Shown: piece by piece, positions 1-12,125 of the stretch | Layout of the letters: each line of letters opens with the position of its first letter | Numbering within the stretch: the first letter of the stretch is position 1 | From: Auricularia sp. M13 | Taxonomy: Eukaryota; Basidiomycota; Agaricomycetes; Auriculariales; Auriculariaceae | Assembly: GCA_037042915.1 (NCBI GenBank) | Contig: CM073198.1 | Span: 3,596,001 to 3,660,000 of the forward strand | Direction of reading: 5' to 3' | Length of the DNA stretch: 64,000 bases | Translations under genes and position numbers: made by a program | The notes under the pieces: model-generated | What the model saw: the letters and a program-made list of their open reading frames with translations, nothing else | Databases searched by the model: none | Told to the model about the DNA's origin: nothing

Positions 1-1815
1 GTCGAGGCACAGCAGCGCGTTCAGCCACTTCTCCACGTTGTCGCCCGCGCTGTACCGGATGGGCGTCTCCAGCTTGATCTCGCGCAGCGCGCGCGTCTTC
101 CCCGCTGCGCCCGCCGCCTTCGCCTTCTTGGACGTCCCCGCGGAGGCGGAGGCGGACGTGTCTGCGGCGGCAGGTGCGTCCTTCGTGAGCGTCGGCCGCG
201 TGGACTCGCGCAGCTGCTGGATGAGCTTCAGCGAGAGCGAGCGGCCGGTGCCCTCGTAGCCGTTGATCGTCGACGCCATGAAGATGAGGTACGGGCCCAT
301 CAGGTTGCGCACGAGCGGCAGCGGGATCGCCGCGGCCTCGTCTATCACGACGAGCTCGGCCTGCCCGAGTACATGCGCGTCTTGCGGTTGGATGTACTGC
401 GCTCTTTACTCAGCCCTGAACATTCTAGATTTGCGGGGAGGGGCAAGCGCACCTGAATGGTCTGCCGGTGGTCCCGGAAGACGTTCACGCGCACGATGGC
501 CTTGTTGAACTCGGGGTTCGTGCTCTGCGCGATGTCGTAGTCGAGGTGCTCCTCGTAACCCAGCGCATCGAGCCCCTTGAAGACGAACTCGAACAGCGTC
601 TTCAAGTTCTCCGGGCTCGGGCTGGTTACGAAAATGTTCGAGTAGCCGTGCGCGAGCGCGGCGGCGATGGCGAGGCCCAGGGCAGCCGATTTGCCGCGCC
701 CGCGCGCGGCGGTCAGGGTCACTGTGGACGACAACGTCTTCTCGGCGATGGCATCGACGAACGTAAGCAGCGCTTGCGCCTGAAGACGGCCAGGGTCAGG
801 CCAACCGAGCGCGAATTGCGTTGTACAAGTTTTGACGTACCTGATCCACCGTTTTGGCGAGCTTGGCGAGCTCGCCGATTGGTTTGGTGTCGGCGAGACT
901 CTCCTTGAGGTCTTTCAGTTGGTCCTCGGCTTTGTCCTTGCCCTTGCCGGTCTCGATGGGCTGAATATCCTTGCCGCGAGATATAGGTAATACGTTTAGC
1001 TCGTCGTCTAGGACAAGGCAGTCGTCGCAGGAGCCGAGAGAAAGGATAAAACGCTCGTTGAACCGTGCAATGACGGAATCATGAGACGAAGTGCGGTAGC
1101 GAGCGTGCACGTCCTGCGTATTGTCAGCATGATACGGTCTCTATGAGCAGCCGTACGCACCATGGTCATCGTGTAAAGCTGTTTCAGCGATGACATAGTT
1201 TTAAGGAGCAAGACGATGAGGCCGCCTCCCTCGACAGTCTCAATCGTCCGCGCGAGCAGGTTGGGCGTTAAAGCTTCGAAGTCTTGCAGAACGCACATTC
1301 CATAGGTGTTGCCCAGAATCTTTTGCGAGTCCTTATAGTATCTGGTGGGAGGCCGTTCATTCGAACGTTGAAACTCACAAGCGACAGTGCACGCACGTGT
1401 ATCGAATATCCGTGACAGTAACGAATATCTCGAAAGGATCCTGCTCGTTGGGTTCGCGGACGCCACGCTTCACATCGCGCTTTATTTTGGCCTCGCGTTT
1501 CTTGCGGTGGCTGAAGCAGCCATGTCAGTGAACCGTTGCGGCATGCACGACGCGTCGCCGCACCTCGTAAAGCCGAGCTCCTTCTTGTAGCACCAAAGCA
1601 CAGAAGGACGGGCTGATACCCTAGCCTGGGATAACAGAAAATGCAGGTTTACTATCTGCAGGTCGGTATACGCGTGAGCAAATGGCTGGTAGGCGAGCGA
1701 CCGTTCGCACCTGGTCTCGCCCCTTGTCGCCGACCAGCACGATGAAGGAGCGGTGGTTGAGCTTGACATTGTTGTTGATGAGCGTAGGTATACGCGGGTC
1801 GAGCTGCTTCCGCAT
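1..1815 (-). CDS. KRE33: RNA cytidine acetyltransferase KRE33/NAT10, 5' part (runs off the window)
   Basis: This enzyme makes N4-acetylcytidine in 18S rRNA and in tRNA (with a THUMP-domain adaptor) and acts in the nucleolus during small-subunit assembly. The start at 1815 gives MRKQLDPRIPTLINNNVKLN, the usual family N-terminus. Exon 1 is 1711-1815, exon 2 begins at 1655, and later exons carry LGNTYGMCVLQDFEALTPN, RTIETVEGGGLIVLLLKTMS and FNERFILSLGS. The helicase-like module follows, with a Walker A-type TAARGRGKSAALG near 720-680, then SNIFVTSPSPENLKTLFEF and, after a further intron, VVIDEAAAIPLP. About 430 residues of a protein usually near 1,050 are present. The GNAT acetyltransferase and tRNA-binding parts lie beyond base 1. 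All introns seen are short GT-AG introns that rejoin conserved text in frame, so the part present looks intact. Confidence 0.95.
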
Positions 1816-4800
1816 TCTTCAGCGTATCGCGCAAAAAGAAAGCAGTCAAAGATTTTCAGCCGGTGGCAGTGTGCCAATCCGGCTTGGACTCTGACTGCGA
1901 CATCGACTGGAGACCGGATGACGACTCCTGGCTTGACTACTGTGCCGGAAAAATCTCTGTGCTAGGAACCTGGGGCTCTAAGATTCGTTTTGCGGACCGT
2001 TGCTTCTTCTCGAGTTCTGGTACCTCCGGTCCTGGAAAAAAAAGGTGCCTTCATCAAAGACATCGCGCACGCGATTCTGCCCGTGGCGCTTGTCATAATC
2101 CGAAGTATCCCAGGTCCGCCGTGGGCTCTGTAACTGGGCTGCTTGACGGGCCGTTCTCCAATTATCTTCGTCCAGGGCAAATTCATCTTGTCGTCCGGGT
2201 CTGCATATTTTCCAAGCGAGCTCCATTCGCTCCTCACGGTGGAGGAGGCTAGCAATTTCTTTCTGGCCTGTCAAACCACGGCGGAGGGTTTGGCGAACTT
2301 GACGGCGGTGATAGCTTTTGCGTACGCGACGGCGGCGCGGCGCGGCATGCAGGCCCCGGAACGACAGCCGTGGCTTGTGGATGATGATCTCGACGTCGAT
2401 GGATTCGCCGGCATATCCTATGACCATACTTTCCACCTCTACGACTCATACATTAAGGGCCCGCGGACGTCAAGAGACCGGTGACCGCCTTCTAATGCGC
2501 TGAGCATGGGCCTCGTCTGCCTTCCATCATCACCGTGGCTGCTTCCCCCGCACCAGCATCAGACATCGCACTCGTATCTCGCCGAGGACGGGACGCCCGG
2601 TGTTGTCCTTCCACGTACGCCTTCTGCTGCGGACACGTCCGCATCCGCTGTAGCACCAAAGAATGCCTATTGCGTAGCCCTCTCTCTTTGCGATCTGGTT
2701 CAACGTTGGTCCCGCCCTCTACAAGTCTTGGCTCATGATGACGCACCGGGGCCTCGCCGCACTGCAGCTACGAATAGATTTACACTCTGCGACACACGTG
2801 AATCTATTTGAGCCGAAATACAGTACTCACCGCAGCCGCTGCGACCGGAGTCACTGTGCCTTGATTCCGTGCTGTATCACGTCGACGGTCGGGCCTCCAC
2901 GTGAAGCCAGCTACTCCGGTAACTTCCCAGCGCACCGGTTCCCCACATTCGAATTACGAACACCTGTGAATTGTTATGGCTTCTACTGTACCGTACGATC
3001 CTCGCGCACGCAATTCCCTCTGCCTGGATCTTCGCTTTCTGACGGCCGATTGGTACGCATCCAAGGGCTGTAAGACCGATGCTGTAATCCTTATCCGTGT
3101 CGCCCCGGTGATGCGTCTTGTGCACGTGGCCGGCGTGTCGAGGGAGCTGAGTGATGAAGGCTAGAACTTGATGCACTACCGGGGCTGCGGGAATCCTTTG
3201 TCCACGAAGGTTTGTGTCCCACAGCGTGCGGCGCTCTTGTGCATCGCGGGACAAAATCCAGTCCCCAACTGGGTAGTAGATTATCAGCAATCAAGACCAC
3301 GAAACAGACAAGTCTGGATATATCCTATGACGACGGGGTCCATGTGGGGCGCAGTCGAAAACAGGAAAGAGATCATAATCTGGAGATCACCGAAAATGAT
3401 CCTATCTGGGTCTTCCTTTTATCTAATCTCCGTATCCGGTTTAATCTAAACAGCCCTCCGGTGCATAAACCCTGAGGACTGTACGTGTAAGGCTTGTCCG
3501 GCTCGCGTAGATATCGCAGGAATGCCGACTTTCAGGTTCTGTTTTGCTGCAGAAAACCGGCCCCCTGTCGCGCATTCCTGGGCCTGGAAACCGTCGTCCG
3601 CATGGATGGATATGCAATATGAGAGGTACACGTTGCGGGGGGCTGGAGTTCGGTTCATGTATCGCCCGGAGATCATTTAGGCCCTCCAGGCAGGTTTCTT
3701 CCCACGATTTACCCCACATACCCTTCCAAGGCATACAGTTGGCGTGAAGTACAGTCTCGCTTATGCAGTCTGAAACTGTGCACAGCCCACCGATCGTTCA
3801 GCCAGTAATCGGCGCAGTCGGCAGCGCGTTGTTGAGTCCGTCAGCCCTGAGCGAGGTCACCGATAGCCTGAGAACTGCCTGAGAGCAAGCAAATGGTCGC
3901 GATGCCGGACCGGGTCGATCTCTGTCTCTCCGTCTCCTTCTGCCCAGAGGGAAGTTTGAAGTTAGAAAGTCTCTGTTTTGGGATCTACAGGGACCCTGTG
4001 GACGGTTGTATGCGCCTGGCCGCGCACAGCTTGCCATCGCATTTCTAATCCTTTTTCAGCATTTCCATTCTCGGGTGTAGGGAGGATCATGGGCGAAAGA
4101 GCGCTAGCTCAGCCGACAAGCGGACGGAGCGCCTATTGATTCCCTCAAGCATCTTCACGCCGGAAATCCGCGGTGTATGGCCCGTGTTTCAGCTCACTCC
4201 AGTGCAGTAAAGATGGCCGCGCGCTCTGCGGAGGTAATGTTGACGTACGTGGATGCATGCGACTCTCACGAGTGGCCGAATGGACCAGTTGCCGGGTCAT
4301 GAAGACTTCTGTGGGAGGACTGAGATTGAGAGAACACGAGCATGGTGTAGGTCCGAACTGATTAAAGGGGTTCTGATTCATCATGTCCGATAAGAACCAC
4401 CTTCTCTCACCGTCAAAACCAATGCTCCCGGCACCGAGACCACACTTCCAAACCGGTGGATCGGGAGACGGCGTGCGCCGCGATCATACCCAGGAGTGTG
4501 AAAGCTTGACAGACACTACAGCGACGGAACCGTGGTCCCCTCGATGGTAACAGTGCGGAGAGACCGCCCGACGCGACACTGGGCAACGAAACAGCGCACC
4601 GCCGCCAATGGGCGTAAGGGGATTGCGACATGTCCACATCCGGTATATCTTGCAGCGATCTGATTGCTTCGCCGAGATCACGGCAGAAGCGCCGTCACAC
4701 CTCACGGATTTGATGACCCAGACATCATGGAACATGCCAAAATTTGTCACGCGGCGCGCTGCACCTAAATAGCGGTCATGCTGCGAGCTCATGAAGACAG

Positions 4801-4818
4801 CACCGCGCCGCCGCTGCC
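1816..4818. other. Gene-poor 3 kb stretch, possibly with gene remnants
   Basis: No gene can be supported here. Short open frames occur in all six frames. On the minus strand, about 2436-1962 and 3300-2877 contain protein-like text that changes frame repeatedly, for example GKYADPDDKMNLPWTKIIGE near 2190 and, in another frame with a stop nearby, LNQIAKREGYAIGILW near 2670. I do not recognise a family. Together with the lack of long frames, this suggests decayed genes or a decayed element rather than functional genes. The right end, about 4400-4818, is the promoter region of the fatty-acid methyltransferase that starts at 4819. Confidence 0.4.
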
Positions 4819-6856
4819 ATGTCCCAAAGGCTCCTCGCTACCGCATCCACGCACTCCGAGTCGCTCCTGTCGTACTTTGACACGGCATGCTCATATGCGC
4901 TCGACACCGTCCTCAGTGCTGGATCGGGCCCGGTTGCCCGCGTCGCTGAGCTGGGCGTCACCAGTTTTCTGAAGAATCTGCGCCACGGGAATCTACGCAT
5001 CGTCACTCCTTCGCATGTGTATACGTTCCCGCTGGCTGGCAACGGCCTCAGCAACTCGTACCCCAAGCTCTGCGTCGAGCTCAAGGTCGTCCACGACTCC
5101 TTTTGGACGCGCATGCTCACCATGAGCGACCTCGGGTTTGCCGAGGCCTACATGTATGGAGAGGTCAGTGACAGCTTCTGGCCCTGCCGATGGCCGCCTG
5201 CTGAACGTGATTTGTCCTTCCAGGTCGTTTGTGACGATCTTCAGGCGCTCTTCAAGGTACGCGACATCGAGATGCGCTCCAGAGATCGTCACCAAATGTT
5301 GCCTAGATCTTCATGGTCAATCGGGAAGAGCTTTCCGGCTTCGAAAGCAGCCGTCTCGCCAAACTCTTCACCGCTGTCCCTCATTACATAACCAACTCTC
5401 GTTTTGCCAACACGCTGAGCACATCGAGGTCGAACATCAGCGCTCACTACGACATCTCCAACCGCATGTTCGAAGGGTGCGTGCGACCTCCCTGTGTGTA
5501 TCATGACAGTGCCTCACCGTGTCGGATTAATGCAGTTTCCTATCCCAGGACATGATGTGCGTAGCGATTCATGCATGAGCTGTGCAAGCTTGACTGACCG
5601 CGGCCACTATAGGTACTCATGTGCTATCTTTGAAGAACTTGATGCCGACCTGCGTCGCGTTCCCATAAAGCATACCCCCGTGATCGACAAGCTCGCAGGA
5701 CTGAAGAACGCGTCCGAGTCCTCCGAATGCTCCTCCACCACCGACGAGGCCGAGCATGACGACCTGCACCAAGCCCAGCTCCGCAAGATTCGCCACATCC
5801 TCGGGAAGGCCAAGATCCAGGATGGCCATCGTGTGCTGGAGATCGGCTCTGGTTGGGGCGAGATGGCCATACACGCTGCAAAGACCGCCCACTGCACCGT
5901 CGACACACTGACGCTGTCGTCCGAGCAGAAGGTGCTCGCTGAGAAGCGTATCGCAGCGGCAGGTCTCTCGGATCGCATCACCGTCCACCTCATGGACTAT
6001 CGCGCGATGCCTCCCGAATGGGAACACTCGTTCGACCGCGTCATCAGCATTGAGATGGTCGAGGCGGTTGGCATCGAGTTCCTCCCAGTTTACTGGGGGT
6101 GCATCGATTGGGCTCTCAAACTGCGCGGCGGCGTAGGCGTGATCCAAGGCATCACCATGCCTGAGACGCGTACGTCGCGCCTCTTACATCTCTGGCTGTG
6201 TTTGACAAACTCTATTACAGGCTTCGACAATTACGTGGGAGAGGTCGACTTCATTCGCAAATGGGTGAGTCTGGCCCTTATCCGGCGCCGCCGACGCGGA
6301 GACCCGCTTATCACCATTCATTACAACTATCTAGATTTTCCCCGGCGGAATTTGCCCTACGGTCTCCGGCCTCATCTCGAGCATGGCCAAGGGCAGCAAC
6401 AACCGGCTCATCGTCGACTCCGTGGACAACATCGGCCCGCACTACGCGCGCACCCTGCGCGAGTGGGCACGGAAATTCGACGACTGCTTCGACAGCGTGA
6501 TCGCGCCGACGCTCAGGGATGAGCACCCTACAGTAATGAACGGCCCGCGCGGCGACGAGGAGCTGCAGATCTTCCGCAGGAAGTGGATGTGTGAGTGAAA
6601 TGCGCCTTAGCCACACGGCGCCCTTACTGACGCTTCTCGCAGACTACTTGTGTGTATAGTTTCGAAAGACCCTCGCTATTGAGACTAACATACCCTGCAG
6701 CTACTACTGCGAAGCTGGCTTCTCTACGCGCACGCTTGGTGACCACATCATCGCATTCACGCGGGAGGTATGCAGCGCCATCGTTTCCCCGAGTAGCCCA
6801 GTGGTTGACACGATCTACAGGCCGACGCCTCCTACGGTTGCAATGTGTATGCATGA
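4819..6856 (+). CDS. Cyclopropane-fatty-acyl-phospholipid synthase-like SAM methyltransferase
   Basis: Members transfer a methylene or methyl group from S-adenosylmethionine to unsaturated acyl chains of phospholipids, or to related lipids. The N-terminal domain (FLKNLRHGNLRIV, then VHDSFWTRMLTMSDLGFAEAY) is followed by SAHYDISNRMFEG and SQDMMYSCAIF. The methyltransferase core has the SAM-binding motif VLEIGSGWGEMAIHA near 5830-5875 and then FDRVISIEMVEAVG. The C-terminal part contains GEVDFIRKW and ends TREADASYGCNVYA. Exon 1 is 4819-5163 and exon 2 is 5224-5256. Introns near 5478-5540 and 5564-5612 restore the FEG-FLSQDMM-YSCAIF junctions exactly. The last exon starts at 6821. All donor and acceptor sites used are GT-AG. 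The frame is intact throughout. Fungal relatives often act on sphingolipids or fatty acids; the substrate here cannot be read from sequence. Confidence 0.9.
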
Positions 6857-7212
6857 GAATGGACGCTGGAGCAACAAAGCGTCCTAATTATTGGTTAAAT
6901 TTATTCTGCCATCTACATGTGCAGTTTGTTCGGTGCGCCGGCCCTGGGTGGAAGGCTTGTCATTTTTGTTGTAGATTACGGGGTGTATCAGGTCCAACCG
7001 CTGCTTTCCCCTGTACACACACTGTCTCTTCCCACTTGTGTTAACAGAGTTGACCATCTCGTGTATCCTTCTGAGATTTGAGGCTCGATCGCAAGTTGTG
7101 AACGTGTTAGCTGACGGCGAGCCTGCGGCGAGCTCAGCCACCGGCACTGCCCGCAGTTGACCGTCGCGCCCGTTCGTTGCACACCGCCGCCCGTTCGTTG
7201 CACACCGCGACG
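6857..7212. promoter_or_regulatory. Intergenic region and 5' leader of the BZZ1-like gene
   Basis: This 356 bp gap holds the 3' end region of the methyltransferase gene and the leader of the downstream F-BAR gene. No open frame is credible. The only notable feature is a 21-bp tandem duplication at 7167-7207, immediately before the ATG at 7213. I saw no clear TATA box. Confidence 0.5.
7167..7207 (+). repeat. 21-bp tandem duplication just upstream of a start codon
   Basis: CGCCCGTTCGTTGCACACCG occurs at 7167-7186 and again at 7188-7207, giving a period of 21 bp. It ends five bases before the ATG at 7213, so it is probably in the 5' untranslated leader. The two copies are identical over 20 bases, which suggests a recent duplication. 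Confidence 0.85.
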
Positions 7213-10189
7213 ATGTCGTTTGGAACTGAGCTGCCAGTACGCCCACCGTGACTGTTACAGCGTGTTGTCTTAGACTGCCTGCCCAGGACCAAGTTGACCT
7301 AATATCTACTATATCGGACAACCATCTGAAACTGCTGAACGATGTGCGCTGCGTCTGGGACACGTTGCTCAGCGCTGATGCTGTGTTACAGGTCAAGGAG
7401 CTTGTCAAGGAGCGCGCCGCACTGGAGCGGGAATACGCGCTGAAGCTGCAGGCTCTGGCGCGACGCGGGCAGGAGAAGCGCTCGAAGCTGATGACGGCGC
7501 TTTTGGTGGGCGACACGCCAACGCGAGCCTGGGGTGACGACGCCGTGAAGAAGAGGTGCGCGCTTGCCGCTTGGGAATGCGGCGCCAGCTCATGGCCGTG
7601 AAGCACGTTCGACCGCGCCTACGACCACCTATTGACGTCGTTTGAGCAGCAGGCAATGGATCACATTGACCTGTCTGAGGCGCTCGGCTCCCAGATTGTG
7701 GACAGCTTCCGCGCGCTCGAGCGAACAACGCAGGAGCGTCAATCAAAGGTGCTGCAGTCAGCAAGCCGATATAGCAGACGTTCTCACGGATGCAGCAAAC
7801 AGCCTTCTATTCCAAGCTCTTGTCTGAGCGCGACAAGCACTACAACGAACACTCAAAGGTCCGGTTCCGTCTCTCGTAGTCACGCGCAGAAATATAACTC
7901 GCTCACACATGCGGTCCAGGCAAAGCAGAAGGTTGATCCGCAGCTGTGTGCTGCCACGCCCGGCCTGACCGCGTTGACAGTACTATGAGGAGTGCAAGGA
8001 GTTTGAGATCTACCGCCAGAAGCAGGTAAGGAATAACATCCATGTTACCTTGCGCGGCACTAACTGTGACACGTCCAGGGCCGTGCTCAAGGTGATCGGC
8101 ATGCTGAGCGCGCGGCCAAACAGTATGAACACCAGAAGGTGGAGATGGTCAACCACAAGAAGTAATAGTCTCCGCTCGGAGGTCTACCGCGCGCTCATCT
8201 CGACACAGCACCTACATCATTGCGACTGCCGTGGCTAATACGGTGAAGCAAAAGTTCTACGAATCCGATTTGCCGCGCCTGGAAGATGTGAGTTTGTCTG
8301 TTGTTTATTGCCTTCGGCGATTGCATGTCGGTCATTGACGCAATGCGCTGTGTCTGTAGCAATACCGTGCGTGGGTGCGGCCCTCACATGCATTGCAACG
8401 CTGAGGCTGTGGCCGTCAGAGCTGCTGCAAGCCAGAGTCATCAACCAATTGGCCTCCATTATTGACCACGCGGAAGCCATACATCTCAACCATCTCGACA
8501 CGCTCCGGGGCCGACATGCCAGCGTGCAAGAATCTTTGAAGACAGTTGATACTGCGGCTGACCAGGCCCTATTCATTGAGTTTAATCGTCGCCCCTTTCA
8601 GATCCCTGCCCCCTGGGAATTCGAAGCGTGTCCGGACTTCTACGACACTGTACGTCGTGATACAGCATCGATTGCTCCTCCATGCGGTGTGATGACCAGC
8701 TTCAGGGCGATATCACGGCCACCGGCGAGTCGAAGGTGTTCCTGCAGAACAAGTTAGCAAGAAGTAGGGGAAAGCTGGACGAGGTCCGACCTGTCATACA
8801 GGCAAAAGGTAACTGACTCTATGAACGGATACATGTGCCCCCATTCAGCTGACTAATACCAGAACACGAAATTGTCAAGTTTAGGGATTTGACTGCTCAA
8901 CTCGACGCAAACCCATCTCTTGGCAAGGCGGACGAGGTCGTCGATGTGGGTTCCCGCTCCATATGTTGCTGTGCCATGCCATACTCAACCTCGCCGATCA
9001 GAATTTGGTTGACGCCCAGCATGCTCTCACGTTCTTGGAGATACTCGAGCGGGCATTTTCCACAGAAGACAACATAATCACCGGGGTACTAGGCGGTTGG
9101 TCTGCTAAAGGATCATTGCGCATCGCTCTAAGCTCTTGGTAGACGATGAAGGGGAGCAACAGCCCCACAACTTCAAGAGCGCATCGTTCTCTCTGCCCTC
9201 GCCGTGCGCATATTGCAAGGTGCAGTGCGAGTAGTCGCCTCTCGTGCACATGCTCACAGCTCTTTTAGACGTCCATTTGGGGCCTTAGCAAGCAGGGCAA
9301 GACATGCAAAGATTGCGGCCTGTCAGTGCATATGAAATGCGAGCTGAAGGTTGGCAGTTGGTCCCACATGGTCCGCTCTACTTACAGCATCTGCAGGTGC
9401 CAGCGAACTGTCCCGGCGGCCACGGCAGGGCGCCGACGTCGCGCATCTCCCACAGTCACAGCGATTCTCGCAGTACGCACCTGCCAGAATAGGCCGCAAC
9501 AGGCAGTGTGTCTGACATCTGTGCAGTATCGACGCCACAACCGACGACTGCATCCGCTTTCGCGATCCCTCCCGTGCACGATGAGATGCGCCGCAATGCG
9601 ATGATTCTGTTCGACTACACGGCGTCTTCGCCGTACGAGCTGAGCGTGACAGGTCCGTGATACAGCGCCTCTCCTGAACATGTTGCTGATGGGACGACGC
9701 AGAGGGCTCGGTTGTGCAGATTCTAGAAGACGACGATGGCTCCGGATGGGTCAAAGTCCAGGACTCTGACGGCGACAAGGGGCTTGTGCCTGCCTCGTAC
9801 GTCGAAGTCAGCAGCGACGGGGCCCCTGCAGCGTCAACCATCCGCGGAGCACCGCCTGCTCCTGCAGCACCACAGCCTACCTACGGTATGTTTGTTCCCT
9901 CCAAAAATGCATACAAGTCCAGTAATACGAAAATGCCATGTTCTAAAGTGCGGGGATTATACGACTACACAGCTCAAGGCGAAGACGAAATATCGATACA
10001 GGCCGGGCAGCTCGTACAATTGACGGACGGCGTCCGGGGCGGCCAGAATTATGGGGATGGCTGGTGGGAGGGGCTCGATGCGCACGGACGCAAGGGCATC
10101 TTCCCGTCCAACTACGTAAGCTTCCTTCATATCTATCCGTGTGGTTCGTGCAGGGCGCTGACGCGCGCGCCCAGGTCGAGCTCGCGTGA
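7213..10189 (+). CDS. BZZ1: BZZ1-type F-BAR, C1 and double-SH3 protein
   Basis: Bzz1 proteins bind curved plasma membrane through an F-BAR domain and recruit WASP/Las17 through SH3 domains, promoting actin assembly at endocytic patches. The start MSFGTELP at 7213 is followed by many small exons. F-BAR text includes VKELVKERAALEREYALKLQ (7393-7452), SFEQQAMDHIDLSEALG, FYSKLLSERDKHYNEHSK, NTVKQKFYESDLPRLED and RPFQIPAPWEFEACPDFYD. A C1-type zinc finger follows: FSLPSPCAYCK, then GKTCKDCGLSVHMKCELK, at 9187-9351. SH3-1 is MILFDYTASSPYELSV to GLVPASYVEV (9601-9810) and SH3-2 is GLYDYTAQGEDEIS to GRKGIFPSNY (9952-10116). The last exon encodes VELA and stops at 10189. Domain order matches yeast Bzz1. 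The many introns make exact exon ends uncertain, but no break was seen. It converges with the C2H2 gene that ends at 10272. Confidence 0.88.
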
Positions 10190-10271
10190 GCCCTTGAGAG
10201 GTGGCTGCCCTGCGCGCGAGGGACTGTAAGCATCGCATGTACATCGTAGGTTCAACTGCAAACAAACGCAC

Positions 10272-11545
10272 TCATAGTACTCTTGGTCGGGCCTTCTCAA
10301 TTGAACGATCTGCGGGCCTTCCTCTGCCCAGGTTGTCAGATGCGGCGAAGGTCATAGAGGATGTATCAAGGCTCACCCTAGGGGTCCTCTGGACTCTTGT
10401 GCCTGTCTTCTTGCAGCTTTGCTCCCGATGCCTGGCGTCGTCAATATGCATGCATGCCACGAAAGGATGAAAGGAAAGCGCGAATCTCACCTTCGCAGTG
10501 CGTCCTTGCGCGAGACGGTGTGGTTGCAATCGGGGCAGGTGTGCTTGGGGCGCGTGGGCCAGTGCGTCAGCTCGTGGCGCGTAAGGTCGACCTGGCGGCC
10601 GTTGCGCTGGACGAAGCCGCAGCCGGGGAAGCTGCACGGCAGTGGCGTCTTGGTCTCAGAGCCGCGCGGCGAGCTGCCCGCGCTTCCGCCGCCAGTCTTG
10701 CGCAGGCGCCCCTTACCGGCGGACGTACTGGGCCCCGCGAAGTCCGAGTCGTCGTCGCCCGACGCGTCGCCGTCCGACATGTCGTAGTCGGAGTCGTCCC
10801 ACCCGTTCGTCTTGCTCGCGCTCGACGTGCGCGTGCGCCGCGTGCGGGGCTCAGGCGGAGGGGGTGGGAAGAACGACCCCGGCGCAGTCTGCGGCTGGGA
10901 CTGCGTCTGCGCGGGTGGAGACGAAGGGAGGGGGAGGTGCGGGAGGTTGAGAGGGCTGAAAATGTCGCGCGGCGCCACGGTGCCGTCTCCGCCGGGCAGC
11001 ATGAGAGGCGGTGGCAACGCATTGGTGATGGCTCTGCTACCGGCCTGCGGGAGCGCCTTGGGCGACGTAGGGGGTGAGAAATCGCGCGCGTTGTCGGGCT
11101 CGTCGAACAAAGAGTCGGGCGAGTTTGCCCCGGAGGGCGGAGGGAGTGAGAAGGGGGGCGGCTCCATCGGGAACGCGAACTGGGCCTGGTGCTGCTGCTG
11201 CTGACCGTCGAGCTGAGGCCACTCGATCTGGTCCTTCGCACCGGGCTGAGGACCTTGAATGGAGTTCATCATTTCCGCCATGTCGGCGTGCGTGAAGAAC
11301 TGCCCTCCCTCGTCTCCGTCCCTGCGGATGTCGAGGCAATGGCCGAGTGTGACGTGCGGGCTGTCGACCGGGCGCCACACGAACTGGTCGTCGCCCAGCA
11401 TTTCGATCCAAGTGAAGACCGAATCTGGCCCGCCAGCCCGGTTAGCCACGCGGTTGGGGACCCTGCAATGCAGGATGTTCTTGTCCGTGCCATCCGCAAT
11501 GTAGTCTCCGAGGAGCTGCTTCACAGGAGTGGGAGTGTACGACAT
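10272..11545 (-). CDS. C2H2/C2HC zinc-finger protein with a long disordered middle
   Basis: This is probably a nuclear DNA-binding protein. Exon 1 is 10491-11545 and starts MSYTPTPVKQLLGDYIADGT. The N-terminal ~110 residues look folded. A Pro/Ser/Gln-rich segment follows with Q and P runs, then an acidic Asp/Ser tract. Two zinc-finger-like units close the exon: CSFPGCGFVQRNGRQVDLTR with HELTH, and CPDCNHTVSRKDALRR. The second exon, 10272-10431, adds HREQSC, which completes the second finger as C2HC, then a basic tail ending ARPRVL. The intron at 10432-10490 has a clean GT-AG. A single-exon reading would lose the last zinc ligands, so the two-exon model is preferred. The target genes are unknown. 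Confidence 0.75.
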
Positions 11546-12125
11546 GGCGTTGAGAACGGTGAGAAACGCGCGAAGCTCGTCGACAGAGGATCAGCAAGAG
11601 GATTTGAAACGTAACACTCGCCCTGGGTGCGCTTCACTGCTACTTGTATGAGCCTGATGAACAATGACGGATGGCGCCCGGCCGCTTCTTCCAGCGGACG
11701 ACCGCGGCGTCTTGCACTCTGTTGAAAGGAATAGCTAGAGATGCATTGTGTGATGACATCGCGAGCATTGTAGAGGGCGCAAGGAGCTCAAACGTGGTTG
11801 CCTCGAGGCAGAGTCTAAATGAACTTACTTTGTCCCGACCACCACCGCTGGATGGGGGAACAACTCAGGAGGCACTGGATTCGGGCTTGTGGCCGATGTC
11901 GCCACGCTTTCCGCTGTGATGTGAAAACTTCAGCCTCGCGAGCGCAACTGGTGCTTTATTTCGCGAGCCATCGATAATCTCTGCGCGAGGACGTGCCGCA
12001 GCTAAGATTTGAGATTGAGCCCGGGGTTAATTCCTTTGTTCTTCGGATATGGTTCCGTTGTTTGGCCGGTACAACGCTTCCGCTTGTCTTCGACTCCCGC
12101 CGACGCGCACGCCGAAGAGTTCAGA
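11546..12125. promoter_or_regulatory. Divergent promoter region between the zinc-finger gene and CAF1
   Basis: These 580 bp separate two divergently transcribed genes, so both promoters must lie here or in the leaders. I saw no coding potential, no repeat and no convincing TATA box. Confidence 0.5.
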
